64,000 nucleotides of DNA, from assembly GCA_917880885.1 (NCBI GenBank), contig OU862915.1, positions 34,604,676 to 34,668,675 of the forward strand. Reading direction: 5' to 3'. The notes beneath the pieces were generated by a model. The model saw only the letters and a program-made list of their open reading frames with translations, made no database searches and was not told where the DNA came from. Source of the DNA: Limnephilus marmoratus. Its lineage: Eukaryota; Arthropoda; Insecta; Trichoptera; Limnephilidae. This document shows, one piece after another, positions 10,824-20,590 of this stretch. Position 1 is the stretch's first letter, and each line of letters begins with the position of its first letter. The position numbers and the translations under genes are program-made.

Positions 10824-11280
10824 TTAAATATATGCTTTTTCATCATGGGGATTTTTTAAAGTTGTTTTATAAAGTTTTTCTTTGTTTCTGATAGATATTA
10901 CAAGTCCTTTGGTAATCCAAGGTTTTAAACATCTTAATTTTGATTTTACGTGTATTATTATTTCAGTTGTCGAATTTTTAATGTGTTGTGACAGGATTTT
11001 TTCAAAGTTAGTCGAACATATTTCGGTATCATCACTCTTTAAAACATTGTTCCAATCTTCCATTTTTAGTTTTTCAGAGAGAATAGTCATGTCTATTGTT
11101 GATGTTTTGGGTATTAAATTATGTTTTTTATGTTTAATATTATTATTATACAGAAATAAGCATGAATGATTATCAGTTATGTTAGTTTTCCAAACAATTG
11201 ATTTTAGTTTTTGAAGATCTTTAATGTTTACGTTTGTCCAAATGTGATCTAAACAAGATGGAGTATGTTCATTTATGCAC
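10824..11280 (-). pseudogene. Endonuclease C-terminal part and linker of the LINE ORF2
   Basis: On the minus strand the frame gives an EN-type C-terminal segment (THT..SCLDHIWTN-like at about 11275-11230, with the conserved S-x-LDHI pattern of APE-type endonucleases). The EN-RT linker follows, including SKLRCLKPWITKGLVISIRN, a segment typical of Jockey/R1-type ORF2. It ends at a stop at 10824, after which the frame is broken up to the RT. It joins in register with the piece beyond the insertion at 11281-11620. Confidence 0.75.
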
Positions 11281-11620
11281 CAGATTTAAATGTCCGGGTT
11301 GAATTTTCCCCAAAAAAAAAAAAAAAAAAACTAAACCCTTTCACACACTTCCCCAAATGATCATCTAGTCAACCTACGCTATGCAATTGCACTATATAAG
11401 TATTATAAATACAAAACAATACAATACAATATAAATACAAGAACAACATGTCAACCCACTAGAGACCAAATGGGCTCTGTGGCATTTCTAATTGAACCTA
11501 TAAATCCTACCGATCCCTCAATATAAATATTTAAAAAATCCTTTGTAATCCTACATGTATTTAAAATGACTGATTTCGGCATTTTTATTATTATTTTATT
11601 ATTTTATTATCTAGTATTTT
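11281..11620. mobile_element. Insertion splitting the LINE endonuclease
   Basis: The endonuclease coding sequence stops resembling the family here and resumes at 11621. The edges read ATTTATGCA on the left and ATTTCTGCA on the right, an approximate 9-bp target duplication with one mismatch. The insert has an A18 run near 11312-11330 and an (ATT/ATTTT)-rich right end. It is non-coding. It may be a short retroelement on the minus strand, but the family is unknown. Confidence 0.55.
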
Positions 11621-11990
11621 TATTTCTGCAAGATATGAAATTATGTTCAGTCATACAATTGATGTATTCAGTTTTGTTATTATTTTCTATTTTTTTAATG
11701 TTCATATTAAAATCACCCACCACGAAGCAAAGTTTATTTTTTAATTTTAATAATATGTATTTGAGGTCATTAATAAACGTTATAATACTCGAGTCATGCG
11801 TTCTATAGATAGCTATTAAATGATATATTGATTTGCCGAGTTTGAAATGTACTTCGATGCAGTTTACCAAATGTATTGAGTGTTATATAATGTTAACAAT
11901 ACTAAATTTATTATTTGTAATGTAATTAAACAATTCACAGTTTCATTTTATTCTTTTCAAATTGCGGTTGGAAACTTTGGTTTCATAAAG
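11621..11990 (-). pseudogene. Endonuclease N-terminal part of the LINE ORF2
   Basis: The minus-strand frame includes a YETKVSN-like segment (position of the catalytic Glu of APE-type endonucleases), IAIYRTHDSS (equivalent to the usual VYRPP/YR motif) and VVGDFNMNI, the GDFN motif with its Asp and Asn. A stop lies near 11885. This is the 5'-most coding part retained. The copy is cut by the 381-bp inverted-repeat element immediately beyond. Confidence 0.75.
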
Positions 11991-11997
11991 CTATATA

Positions 11998-12378
11998 CAG
12001 GGTGTCCGGTAAAGTGCATTAACATCGGGGGGTAATTCTACATGATAGTACAAGTAAAAAAGAAAAACAACTTTTTTCGAAATTCCAACTTTTAGGGGTA
12101 GTTTTGAGGTAAAAAGATAAAATAAGTCCGGCGTGTGCGGCCATATTTATTATTTTCCGCTGTTACGATATGGGCCAATCATAATCGAGTCGGGCGCCCG
12201 GCAGGCTTTCAGCAAGTAAGATCGTACCTCACACTAAGGATTTTTAGTAGGTGTTTTTACGTGTTTTTGAATGGGAAAAAAATGTTGGAATTTCGGAAAA
12301 AGTTGTTAATCTTTTTTACTCCTACCATCACGTAGAATCACCTCCGGAAGTTAATGCACTTTACCCCCGGACAACCTG
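11998..12378. mobile_element. 381-bp MITE with ~55-bp terminal inverted repeats
   Basis: The left end CAGGGTGTCCGGTAAAGTGC, ATTAAC and TCTACATGATAG is mirrored by the right end, which reads as the reverse complement CAGGTTGTCCGGGGGTAAAG, TGCATTAAC and so on. The flanks are TATA and CATA, so a TA or TATA duplication with one change is possible. The interior is non-coding and GC-richer. It is a likely non-autonomous Tc1/mariner-type or other TA-targeting element, and it has inserted into the endonuclease of the LINE. Confidence 0.75.
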
Positions 12379-12384
12379 CATATA

Positions 12385-13125
12385 ATTTCTTTTGTGGTTT
12401 TGTGGTATAGACCATGTTCGTTCAATCAGTGCAAAATTCATTGGTTAAATTATTAGCTGAAAAAAATCTATACAAAGAAAGGCATAATATTCCATACTTT
12501 TATCAAAGTCTCAAAATTCTTTCAGTGAGAGCAATTATGTGGTACAAAATTATATTTCAGCACATAAATAACCCTTTATATATAAACAGGCTGGAACACA
12601 ACCATAATACTCGCTTTAACTTTAATGAAGGACTAATTGTACCTAAACATACAAATAAATATGGACAAAGAACGTTAAATTACATGATTCCCAGTTGTTT
12701 AAATATGCTTCCAGCTGAAATTAAAAACTGTGCCCAAAACAAACAATTGGTGAACTTACTGAAGACTTGGCTCACGGAAAGAATTAACTTGTATTAGCTT
12801 ACAATAACTTATTACTTATTCTAAAGACTTTAAAATTGTTATTCAGGTTTTTCATAATTTTTCTTTTATCTAAGTATATTTCTGTAAAAAATTAAATTTA
12901 ATTTTATATATATAATTTTAAAAATGTATCAAAGTATATTTCTGTAAAAAAATTAATTTAATTTTATATCTTTAACTGTAAAAATGTAACTATTAAATCT
13001 CTATAAGATCTTTAATGTAAAGAACCCGTTAGACAAACTGCTAAAAAGCAGTTTATCGGGACTTTTGTCTTATATTTGTAAAATGTATAAAATAAATAAA
13101 TAAAAAAAAAAATAAAAAAATATAC
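12385..13125 (+). mobile_element. LINE 3' end, plus strand
   Basis: A 5'-truncated non-LTR retrotransposon: C-terminal ORF2 segment, then a 3' UTR ending in an AATAAATAAATAAA tract at about 13090-13120. The 3' UTR contains a two-copy 60-bp tandem repeat (12873-12992). It also has a nested stem-loop at 13024-13061 (AAACTGC/GCAGTTT inside CCCG/CGGG). Confidence 0.8.
12414..12797 (+). pseudogene. C-terminal region of a LINE reverse transcriptase ORF2
   Basis: This 127-residue segment ends at a natural stop. It shows the family pattern of the ORF2 tail: residues around 62-66 (HNTRF), then GQRTLNYMIPSCLNMLPAEI at about 87-106 and a basic end. The same pattern (HNTR.. then YGQ..) is in the fragments at 31578-31874 and 37830-38100. 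No catalytic residues are in this part. The start is arbitrary because the copy is truncated. Confidence 0.75.
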
Positions 13126-13620
13126 AGGATGGTGTTTTCTCTTTACTATTCTGTTTATATCATATTACTCACTATGCTGTTAAGGGAGACACAAAGATTT
13201 CTTTGAGACCTACATGAGTTGTTCCAAAAAAGAACAAAGTAGCCTGAGGGGTTTAAACAATTTGATTATTCGTTTTTTGGCAAAGGCAGTAGAATTTAGT
13301 AATGTTGGTGTCCGAAAACATTTACTCTTCACACATTCCCGAATCCCATCTCCCGAATACCTCTTGGTCCTTCATATAAAATAATAATTGTTCTAGTCGA
13401 ATTGTCAATGCCACACAGAGCCGTTCCCTCGTTAAAGGCCAACCCCAACCCCCCCCCCCCCTCTCTCCCACCTTTCCCACCCCCTTCTCCGAAACCAGCG
13501 CCAGCGGCCTGAAATGACCATCTGAAATGGAACCCTGATACATACCATTAATTCTGGATCCTATATCGACTGATGCTGGATTTGCTACTCTCAATATCAC
13601 AATTCAGCTATTTTTTAAAC
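13126..13620. other. No recognised gene; poly-C and C-rich tract
   Basis: A C-rich run lies at about 13440-13495 in otherwise AT-rich DNA. No coding or repeat similarity recognised. Confidence 0.4.
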
Positions 13621-13633
13621 AACAAGATTTATA

Positions 13634-13858
13634 GATATGATTTTAGGTTTTCACGGCCAAAAATTTTATGGTTATTTCCTTTTGGGGTATTATGCCGTGT
13701 TGCGCTACCTCCTCCTTTAGCCAACGTTTCGGACAGCGTTACAGTGTCCATCATCACACATCTGCCCTGATGATGGACACTGTAACGCTGTCCGAAACGT
13801 TGGCTAAAGGAGGAGGTAGCGCAACACGGCATAATACCCCAAAAGGAAATAACCATAA
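13634..13858. mobile_element. Palindromic fold-back element with hammerhead-like cores and 13-bp target duplication
   Basis: Arms 13664-13756 and 13768-13860 are exact inverted copies around an 11-nt loop. The left side has 30 bp more (ending in the TTTTAGGTTTTCACGGCC terminus) than the right. Direct repeats AACAAGATTTATA at 13621-13633 and 13859-13871 flank the unit. Each arm reads outward as CCTGATGATGGACACTG, CTGTCCGAAACGTTGG. This is a hammerhead-type core: CUGAUGA, stem II GGACA/UGUCC, GAAAC, then self-complementary ACGU, with GCC/GGC available for stem I. Related half copies occur at 3040, 18095, 18810 and 59870. Penelope-like elements are known to carry such minimal hammerheads in their flanking repeats, so I infer two inverted, unequally truncated repeats of that type. 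Confidence 0.75.
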
Positions 13859-13924
13859 AACAAGATTTATATTTTATTTATGCTAAATAATGTAATAATG
13901 TATAATGATTTTTATCGTCAGATC

Positions 13925-13989
13925 CACACCGGGTTCCCCTAGGAGAAAAATTTCCTTTAGGGCTTATATCATCTGCGAATGCCGTGTGA
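13925..13989 (-). repeat. CR1/Jockey-like LINE tail fragment, minus strand
   Basis: CCTAGGAGAAAAATTTCC, TTTAGGGCTTATATCATCTG and CGTGTGAAGGG are a diverged reverse copy of the hairpin tail. It abuts the plus-strand LINE that starts at 13990. Confidence 0.5.
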
Positions 13990-14585
13990 AGGGCGTACTG
14001 TATAGGGTTTCAGATACTTTAATATTACACACCTGCTAACCCTGTACAAGTCCCATGGTTGAATTTGGCAACCACCTCTGGTCCGGAGCTCCAAAATACC
14101 TGAAAAATACCCTCGACTTTGTGCAGAAACGGGCGGTCCATTTGACAGATTCTCACATCTTAACAGACGGATTGCAATCTTTAGAGCACAGGCGTCGGGT
14201 GGGAATGCTATCCTTGTTCTATCGGTATTTCAATGGAAGATGCTCCGAGGAACTAGCGTCATTGATCCCTTTGGCACCCGTGTATAATCGGAAAATACGC
14301 CAAACGCGTGCCCAACATATGTACACGGTTGAAATTTGTCACATGAGAACGGGTCGCTTCTTCGACTCGTTCTTCTGTTCAACAGCTGGGATGTGGAACG
14401 ATTTGCTGGCCATTGTTTTTCTTCCTTCCTACAACATGGGTCTCTTTCATGTTCCAACCGTTCCATTCCAACGTTCATTCCTTCCTATCCTCAAAAATAC
14501 CCTCCACACAGCCTCTCAGATGACATAGGCCCTGAGGGAAATTCTTTTTCTCGGGGCCTCCTGTGTGGAGTTAATGTAAAAAAAT
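13990..14585 (+). mobile_element. CR1/Jockey-like LINE, 5'-truncated copy with hairpin tail
   Basis: It matches the copy at 42225-42815 from GGGCGTACTGTA to the A-run. It ends with GACATAGGCCCTGAGGG / CTCGGGGCCTCCTGTGTGG, a slightly mutated form of the family 3' stem-loop, followed by GAGTTAATGTAAAAAAAT. Small indels near 14430-14460 disrupt the end of the reading frame. Confidence 0.8.
14055..14528 (+). pseudogene. C-terminal region of LINE reverse transcriptase
   Basis: This frame holds the typical tail of CR1/Jockey-type ORF2 proteins: FGNHLWSGAPKY, DFVQKRAVHL, then LQSLEHRRRVGMLSLFYRY at about residues 41-59, then MRTGRFFDSFF and a WND motif at about 113-115. The catalytic domain is not present because of 5' truncation. 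After the WND motif the frame runs with an indel compared with the 42238 copy. The nearest relative in the window is 42238-42720. Confidence 0.75.
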
Positions 14586-14589
14586 ATAT

Positions 14590-15840
14590 AAGGAAAAGCA
14601 GGAGATGAAGTTCTGGGGAGGACAAGGGTACACGGGGTAAGTAAGAATGGGGACAGTATGTTCTGGAGTGACAGACGTATGATTCCATCCCTCTCTTGAT
14701 TGAAAAAATGCTCAAAAAATCGTTATTTAGAAATGTCCACGTGCATATAAAGAAAAAGAAATTTGAAACAGAAAGCCTTGAATTCAGAATTTTTATTTCA
14801 TAAAAAATATTCTTTTATGCTGAAGTTATTCATTCTTTAAAAATATGACTGTGTATAAAAATGCAGCTGATTGCTTCATAAAATATATATGTTGTATGTT
14901 TAAACAACGTGACAACTGGTTTCGACACTGTCCTACTGTTGTGCCGAAACTTTGTAATGTCGAAAGTAATAACCAAATAATAATTCAATAATATACAGTT
15001 TCTTTTACGTGCGTCATTCGCATTTGAGGCATTTAGAGCATTGTCCATTTTGGGTATTTGCCCTCAACAAATCCCATCTAACCCAATCTTAGCCTTGATA
15101 CTGTCTCCATTGTTTACCTTCTTCGTATTGTCTTTAGTTGTTAAGGGAACCATTTCTCCATGGGAACGCTATTATACTGATGGTTTTCCTTTGTGAAGAC
15201 AAATTAGTGGTCTTGAAGCGGCCGTGATGACACGTGAGAGAAAATTCTCTTCATCAAAAAACCTTAACAGAAAGGGCTTCAATAAAGAATTCATTTTAAA
15301 AATTGATTTGAAACCGGGTGAAAGAAACTAGGCACAAAACTGATCATCATAAAATAGCAATGACAGAAGCCTTGGAAAACACATGATAAGTAATATGTCT
15401 GTGAATTTGAATGTGTGTGGATTATGAATATATTGTTATTATATTTAAAAAAAAATCAACAATTGTGTTTAAATTCTGCAATATTTTTATTATTATTAGT
15501 AGCTGTTTCCGCGTTCAAGTTTGTCACCTTCTTAAAGTGTGTTTAGGCCACGTTTACATTGTTTAATTAATAAATTTAAGACAATTATTATTCCTGACCT
15601 AGACAATGTAACATGTGTTTATATGTCGTTAGGAGTTACGGCATTACTTAACAATTAAGATAAAAATAACATGTAATGTAGGATAACAGATTTCAAATAT
15701 CCCACAGAACAGAAAATCTATTGTCATAATTATTTTCTCACTAAATAGTTTTCTCAGTAAGTGTTAAATCACCTGTTTTCTAACCTATCATAAACCTTTC
15801 CACCCCGACTCTCTTGACCCATCGCCTTGCACCTCAGTTG
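14590..15840. other. Mostly unrecognised; possible decayed hammerhead-like trace
   Basis: No gene recognised. Around 14920-14960, the minus strand reads AGGACAGTGTCGAAACCAG, which recalls the stem II and GAAAC part of the hammerhead family, but the CUGANGA box is absent. I do not call it. Confidence 0.35.
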
Positions 15841-15841
15841 G

Positions 15842-15889
15842 AGGGATGGATTCGTACGTTCGCCACTCCTTGACAAACTGACCCCATAT
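15842..15889 (+). repeat. Hairpin-tail repeat family fragment
   Basis: GGGATGGATTCGTACGTTCG, CCACTCCT and CCCATATT match the middle block at 18478-18525. It stops where the SINE head begins. Confidence 0.5.
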
Positions 15890-15891
15890 TG

Positions 15892-16629
15892 ACGGCCGGC
15901 GTAGTCTAGCGGTAAGGCTTTTGACTCGCAATCCGAGGGTCGCGGGATGGAATCGTGGGCGGCGCGGGCGAATACATTTTATTTGATTGATTAGGGTTAT
16001 TTAACAATTTATTTATTTAAAATAATACATAGCATATTTACACCACGTTCCAGAGTAAAAGATACTCTCGGTATCGCCCTGGTGTAAGACCATGATTCAG
16101 AATTGAAACGTTGCTTGAAATGGCTTTAGCCGTGTTTGGTTACCAAATCTCCGCAGACTGCGCCATTCGAAGAAAGCGATCATCACCGCCATGACTGCCT
16201 GGATGGAATCTCCCCTGATGACCCTCTGGAGACGGGAGACGATGAAATACCCTCCGTAAACGGCTACTTACATTCATTTTAGTGTTTGATACATACATAA
16301 TTTTTTTTTCTAAGTTTCATTTTTTATGCTTTTTCGTTTATTTTATTTAATTTATGTGTTGTTATTTAATTTTTACCTTAACTTATTATTTATCTTTTTT
16401 TTTGTTATTTTACATTATGGAATGTATTGCATTGCACTTCCCCTGCATACATTCTAATAACTTATATTATTATTATTATTATTAAATCTGAATAGCCAGG
16501 TACTTCCCCACCTCATTCCCCTCTCCACTAACATCAGCTTCACAAAATACCCCAATTGGGAATACCATCACTGGCTCCAGACGGGAGCAGCTGAGACTCT
16601 TGTATTCATATAAAACCCACCTATCCCTC
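15892..16629 (+). repeat. tRNA-headed SINE interrupted by a LINE tail
   Basis: The head GGCCGGCGTAGTCTAGCGG, TAAGGCTTTTGACTCGCAAT and CCGAGGGTCGCGGG is tRNA-like, with a recognisable box A and a degenerate box B. The body blocks follow in family order (TTTATTTGATTGATTAG; CGTTCCAGAGT; GATACTCTCGGTATCGCCCT; GAAACGTTGCTTGAAATGG). The body breaks at 16150 and resumes at 16484 with GAATAGCCAGGTACTTCCCC, running to GACTCTTGTATTCAT. The break is explained by an insertion with the AAATCT duplication. Confidence 0.75.
16151..16483 (+). mobile_element. Short LINE-like 3' end inserted in the SINE, (TTA)n tail
   Basis: A 333-bp insert is flanked by AAATCT at 16145-16150 and 16484-16489, and ends in (TTA)n. 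The left 110 bp are GC-richer and could be the last codons of an ORF2, but I cannot assign a family. The remainder is AT-rich 3' UTR with a TGTATTGCATTGCACTTCC block. Target duplication and microsatellite tail indicate retrotransposition. Confidence 0.6.
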
Positions 16630-16735
16630 ATACCTTTTTCTCTCAGTGCTTCCTCTCCTTCCTTTCCTTAATAAATTTAATTTTCTCATAGCCTCTTGCG
16701 TGGAACCAATGTGGAGCTAACATAATAAAAAATAT
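16630..16735 (+). repeat. Hairpin-tail family 3' fragment
   Basis: CCTATCCCTCATACC, GCTTCCTCTCCTTCCTTTCC, GCCTCTTGCGTGGA and GTGGAGCTAACATAATAAAA match the 3' part of the family. Only part of the right hairpin arm remains. Confidence 0.5.
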
Positions 16736-18094
16736 TATATATGTATTTTTTTATTTTCGGTTTTTTTTAAAGAAATCTCTTCCTTTTGACTTGTTTCAGT
16801 TGTTGATTTTTTTTTGAAAGCTGTATTATTAAATATGACTTTTAACTGTTTTAATTGTAATTATGTATTTGTTTTAATAATTAATTACATATTTGGTATT
16901 TAAAATAACCATTATACGAGTACAATCCACCAGAAACAATTCAGCATAATGTAACTGAAGCAAACTTACACATTACAAGATGTTTAAATATCGTGAAATG
17001 TTCTGTAAATAGTTTTATTTAAGAAATAACATGTTTAAAAAAATTTACAGCTCATTCGCCATCCAAACCAGTAGAAACGAAAATAAATAAGAAACAGCTA
17101 GGAAAGGCGGAAAAAACGAAAAATTCAACGTCATTTTAATTCCATTTCCGGAGCGCAAAACCGGGTAATTTTTTTTCCAAAAAGTCTTTAACTCGATTGA
17201 ATCTAACGAAACAGTATTGTGGAACTGTTAGCCTCGGAGTTATTTACTACCTTCCGTTTCTACAAAGTCCGAATCGAAGAATTTCCTTAGATTTCCACAG
17301 AAATAAAATTCGATGCAACCAAATTCTATGGATTTTGGCTGGATTGGGCGATCGGAGTTTACTAATTTGGTTTAGATGTTAAATTGAATGACTTTGTGGG
17401 ACCATTTCTGAAAACTGTTGAAGTTGTTTTTTTATTGGTTTTTATAATTGATCCGAGTTCATCCCATTTTATTACTCTTAATCCGGACCAATCGTTTAAA
17501 TGAGTATCGATATAAAATGTGCAGACGGGGTGGATACATTATAGATTATATATATAGATATATATATATTCATAAATAAATGACATTCAGTAAAACATCA
17601 AATTGTAATGTTTATTAATTTAATCAATAACAACCTGCACACGCTTCTTGTAAAATAGGAAATATTCGATCGGAAAATATGCGTTAAGAAAAAAGGTACG
17701 TTCACATTGATCAAGGAGTAAGTCAAGTAGTGAGTTTACCATATGAAGAAAATTAAATTACCATTAGTTTATTACGTGATAAAAAAAAACCATCAGTCGT
17801 ATTAATGCAGTCGGTGAAATCCGAATTTAAGTTCAGAATTTTTTTGTTATTTCTAGAAAATTGAAAACCAAACTATTTTAGCAATTTGTCAACTGCAGCA
17901 CGCAATGTTTACATATGCCGCGCTGTACGTCAAAAGAGCGTATACCTATAAACGTATATTAGTACCACGCATGCAGGAAGAGCAGTGAGCGAAGCGAATT
18001 CCAAAATATAGACCCCGATTACTAAATTTATCGCTTCACAAGGGGCCGAAGACTGACAGGTATCCCGTCCAAGGGGAATGATTATTATCGGGGA
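16736..18094. other. No recognised gene
   Basis: AT-rich, with a TA-dinucleotide-rich run at 17548-17573. The short frame at 17197-17382 has no family resemblance. Confidence 0.4.
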
Positions 18095-18192
18095 ACAATT
18101 TTTAGTTTTCACACTTAGAAACCATAAATTATTATATGTTTTTTTGGGGTTTATGCCGTTTTGCACTACCTTTTTCTTTTGCCAACGGGAAG
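18095..18192 (+). repeat. Half copy of the fold-back family
   Basis: TTTTTAGTTTTCACACTTAG, TTGGGGTTTATGCCGTTTTG and CACTACC..TTTTGCCAACGG match the left arm of the palindrome at 13634, from its terminus to the stem III region. Confidence 0.6.
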
Positions 18193-18207
18193 ATCAAAAA
18201 AGCATGG

Positions 18208-18668
18208 AGCACGCCCAATTTGGGAGACGAGTATGGGTACCGCCCCACCGGGAACCATTTATTGGATAACCAACACCTCTGCCTAGGTTACCACAAGTGG
18301 TTCCTACTTTGGGTGATTTATCAGGGGTGCCCGGGCTCAAGGGGTGAGGTTTTTGGTGAGGTGGCGGATGTGGTGGCCCACCAGCTGGCAGGCTGGTCAT
18401 GAGAGAATAGTTGAGGGAGACCCTTTGACTTCTCTAGCTGTACTCTATCGGAACATCGCCTTGCACCGCAGTGGGGGGGATGGATTCACACGTTCGTCAT
18501 TCCTGGACACATTGACCCCCAGATTCCTACCCATCCCGCGTATCCTTTTCCTTCCCAGAACTTGCGCTTCTTCCTTTTCTAAAAATATCCTCCAAACAGC
18601 ATCCCCAAAAACCGCATCCCCAACAGGGATTCCTCAGGGCCTAATATGTGGAGCTAATGTAAAAAAAT
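18208..18668 (+). repeat. Hairpin-tail repeat family copy (longest)
   Basis: Block order: GGGTACCGCCCCACCGGGAA, TTATTGGATAACCAACACC, GGTGCCCGGGCTC, GAGGTGGCGGATGTGGTGG, GACCCTTTGACTTCTCTAGC, GCACCGCAGTGGGG, ACATTGACCCCCAGATTCC, CTTCCCAGAACTTGCG, then GGGCCTAATATGTGGAGCTA and an A-run. It is about 460 bp. Short frames through it have no protein family. The family has no coding capacity that I recognise. Confidence 0.7.
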
Positions 18669-18809
18669 GGATCACAGAAATTCTAAGCTCAATAGTTCTT
18701 GGTGTCCGATAATTGACGGTTTAAAATTTATAATGTAATAGACCTTCTCTCAGAGGATTGGGGCTGGCAAAACCGTATCGCATTTACGAACATAAGCGTA
18801 CAATACCAA

Positions 18810-18922
18810 ATCTTCGAATACACATTACACAGCTGCCCTAATGTACACTATAATACTACCTGAAACGTTAGCTAAAGAAGGATGAAGCTCTACAAGACAT
18901 AATACCTCAAAAATAAATCACT
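18810..18922 (+). repeat. Half copy of the hammerhead-motif fold-back family
   Basis: CTGCCCTAATGTACACTATA, then CCTGAAACGTTAGCTAAAGA, then AAGACATAATACCTCAAAAA match the right arm at 13762-13845. The CUGANGA box is mutated to CUAAUG, while GAAACGUU is retained. Confidence 0.6.
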
Positions 18923-19431
18923 GAGAAATTCAATAGGATTTGTTATATATGTAGGTATATATTTTTTTCAAATATCTGAAAGTTCGGCACGCCACAAGCC
19001 GTAATCATCAAACGGTAAAAAAACAATAAAAATGTCTTTTTTGTTATCGCAGTATCAAATAGCGGTTCTACATCTCGTTAAGGCTTAATTGCCTATAAAC
19101 AAATCGTCCCATTTTCCCCAAAACAAAACTCGCCGTCCCATAATAAATATCGCCGAGTGCACTGAACAAAAAAAAATTAGAAGTGAGGTGAATACTGACG
19201 TCATCTATTTGCAAGACAATACGCCCCAGAGAGTGGTCAAGGATATTGATGGTCTGTTCAAAGAATTTCGCTACCTGAAAATGTTTCATCGATGTCGCCC
19301 AAAATACGAAAAAAATGACCTTACTTCAGGCCCGCAGACACGTCCATAACACACTCTCTCAACAGTTTATCTTATTGTAAAGTCTCTCTGTAGTCCTTTA
19401 CAGAAATATTGTGTTTTATTAGAACTTTTAA
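18923..19431. other. No recognised feature
   Basis: A short plus-strand frame at 19089-19349 lacks family resemblance. Confidence 0.4.
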
Positions 19432-19852
19432 TTTGGGATGCGGGTATGGGCACTGCCGCCCCGGGAACCATTTATTGGATAACCAACCATAGGTCATTCC
19501 AAGTGGTTCGCTACGTATGGTGACTTAGCAGGGGTGTCCGGGTTCACGGGGTGAGGTTTGTCAGGGTCTTGGCGCGGATGTGTCCTACCAGGTGAGAGAA
19601 TGGTTGGGGGAGTCCCTTTGACTTCTCCAGCCGTACCTACTCTTTCGGAACCGCAGTGGGGCAGATGGATTGATGCGTCCTTCACTCCTGTACACACTGA
19701 GCACCAGATTCCTACCCACCCCTAATACCCCTTTCCTTCCCAGAACTTCCTCTCCTTCCTTTCCTCAAAAGACCCTCCACACAGCATCGCCAAAGGTGAG
19801 TGGAATTATTTTCCTCAGGGCCTCCTGTGCGGAGCTAATGTAAAAAAAACTT
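19432..19852 (+). repeat. Hairpin-tail repeat family copy
   Basis: It has the same blocks as the 18208 copy, ending TTATTTTCCTCAGGGCCTCC, TGTGCGGAGCTAATGT and an A-run. The left hairpin arm is shortened (GTGAGTGGAA in place of GGCCCTGAGGGAA). Confidence 0.7.
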
Positions 19853-19906
19853 GCCAGTATCTCAACACTATTCTGTATTGATTGAAAGAGATCACAGTGA
19901 CTCTTT

Positions 19907-20590
19907 ATTGTTGTTTTGTCCTATACATTATTGTATAACAACAAATATTGTTGTTTTGTCCTATACATTACGAGAGATGGGAATTGTTGTTTTGTCCTAT
20001 ACATTATTGTATAACAACAAATATTGTTGTTTTGTCCTATACATTACGAGAGATGGGAATTGTTGTTTTGTCCTATACATTATTGTATAACAATAAATAT
20101 TGTTGTTTTGTCCTATACATTACGAGAGATGGGAATTGTTGTTTTGTCCTATACATTATTGTATAACAACAAATATTGTTGTTTTGTCCTATACATTACG
20201 AGAGATGGGAATTGTTGTTTTGTCCTATACATTATTGTATAACAATAAATATTGTTGTTTTGTCCTATACATTACGAGAGATGGGAATTGTTGTTTTGTC
20301 CTATACATTATTGTATAACAACAAATATTGTTGTTTTGTCCTATACATTACGAGAGATGGGAATTGTTGTTTTGTCCTATACATTATTGTATAACAATAA
20401 ATATTGTTGTTTTGTCCTATACATTACGAGAGATGGGAATTGTTGTTTTGTCCTATACATTATTGTATAACAATAAATATTGTTGTTTTGTCCTATACAT
20501 TACGAGAGATGGGAATTGTTGTTTTGTCCTATACATTATTGTATAACAACAAATATTGTTGTTTTGTCCTATACATTACGAGAGATGGGA
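19907..20590 (+). repeat. 76-bp tandem array, nine copies
   Basis: Exactly nine near-identical 76-bp units. Each unit is itself two related halves starting TTGTTGTTTTGTCCTATACA: one continues TTATTGTATAACAAC, the other TTACGAGAGATGGGAA. A single C/T change (AACAAC or AACAAT) follows the order C C T C T C T T C, mostly alternating, which hints at a 152-bp higher-order unit. The last half-unit runs straight into the RTE coding region at 20588, and ACGAGAGATGGGAAGG is RTE sequence also present at 35392. Open frames across the array are artefacts of the repeat. Confidence 0.9.

Larger units (their letters stand above)
8636..11997 (-). mobile_element. Non-LTR retrotransposon (LINE), minus strand, Jockey/R1-like
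   Basis: The element reads right to left: apurinic-type endonuclease (about 11990-11621, then 11280-10824), reverse transcriptase (10614-9175), a 3' UTR of about 540 bp, and a poly(T) of 23 at 8636-8658, which is the poly(A) tail on its own strand. The 3' UTR holds a stem-loop (CCCTTCCAT/ATGGAAGGG, about 8725-8768). The 5' side is truncated by, or continues beyond, the 381-bp element at 11998. An insertion splits the endonuclease at 11281-11620. The RT is the best-preserved coding region in the window, but upstream frameshifts mean the copy is dead. Clade assignment within Jockey/R1/I is not certain. Confidence 0.8.

Noticed and set aside
14920..14965. Possible hammerhead on the minus strand (GTGTCGAAACCAG)
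   Set aside because: No CUGANGA box within a suitable distance, so only a trace at best.
19851..20546. Series of near-identical 72-residue frames
   Set aside because: They are translations of the 76-bp tandem array; the period is not a multiple of three and no conserved protein is implied.
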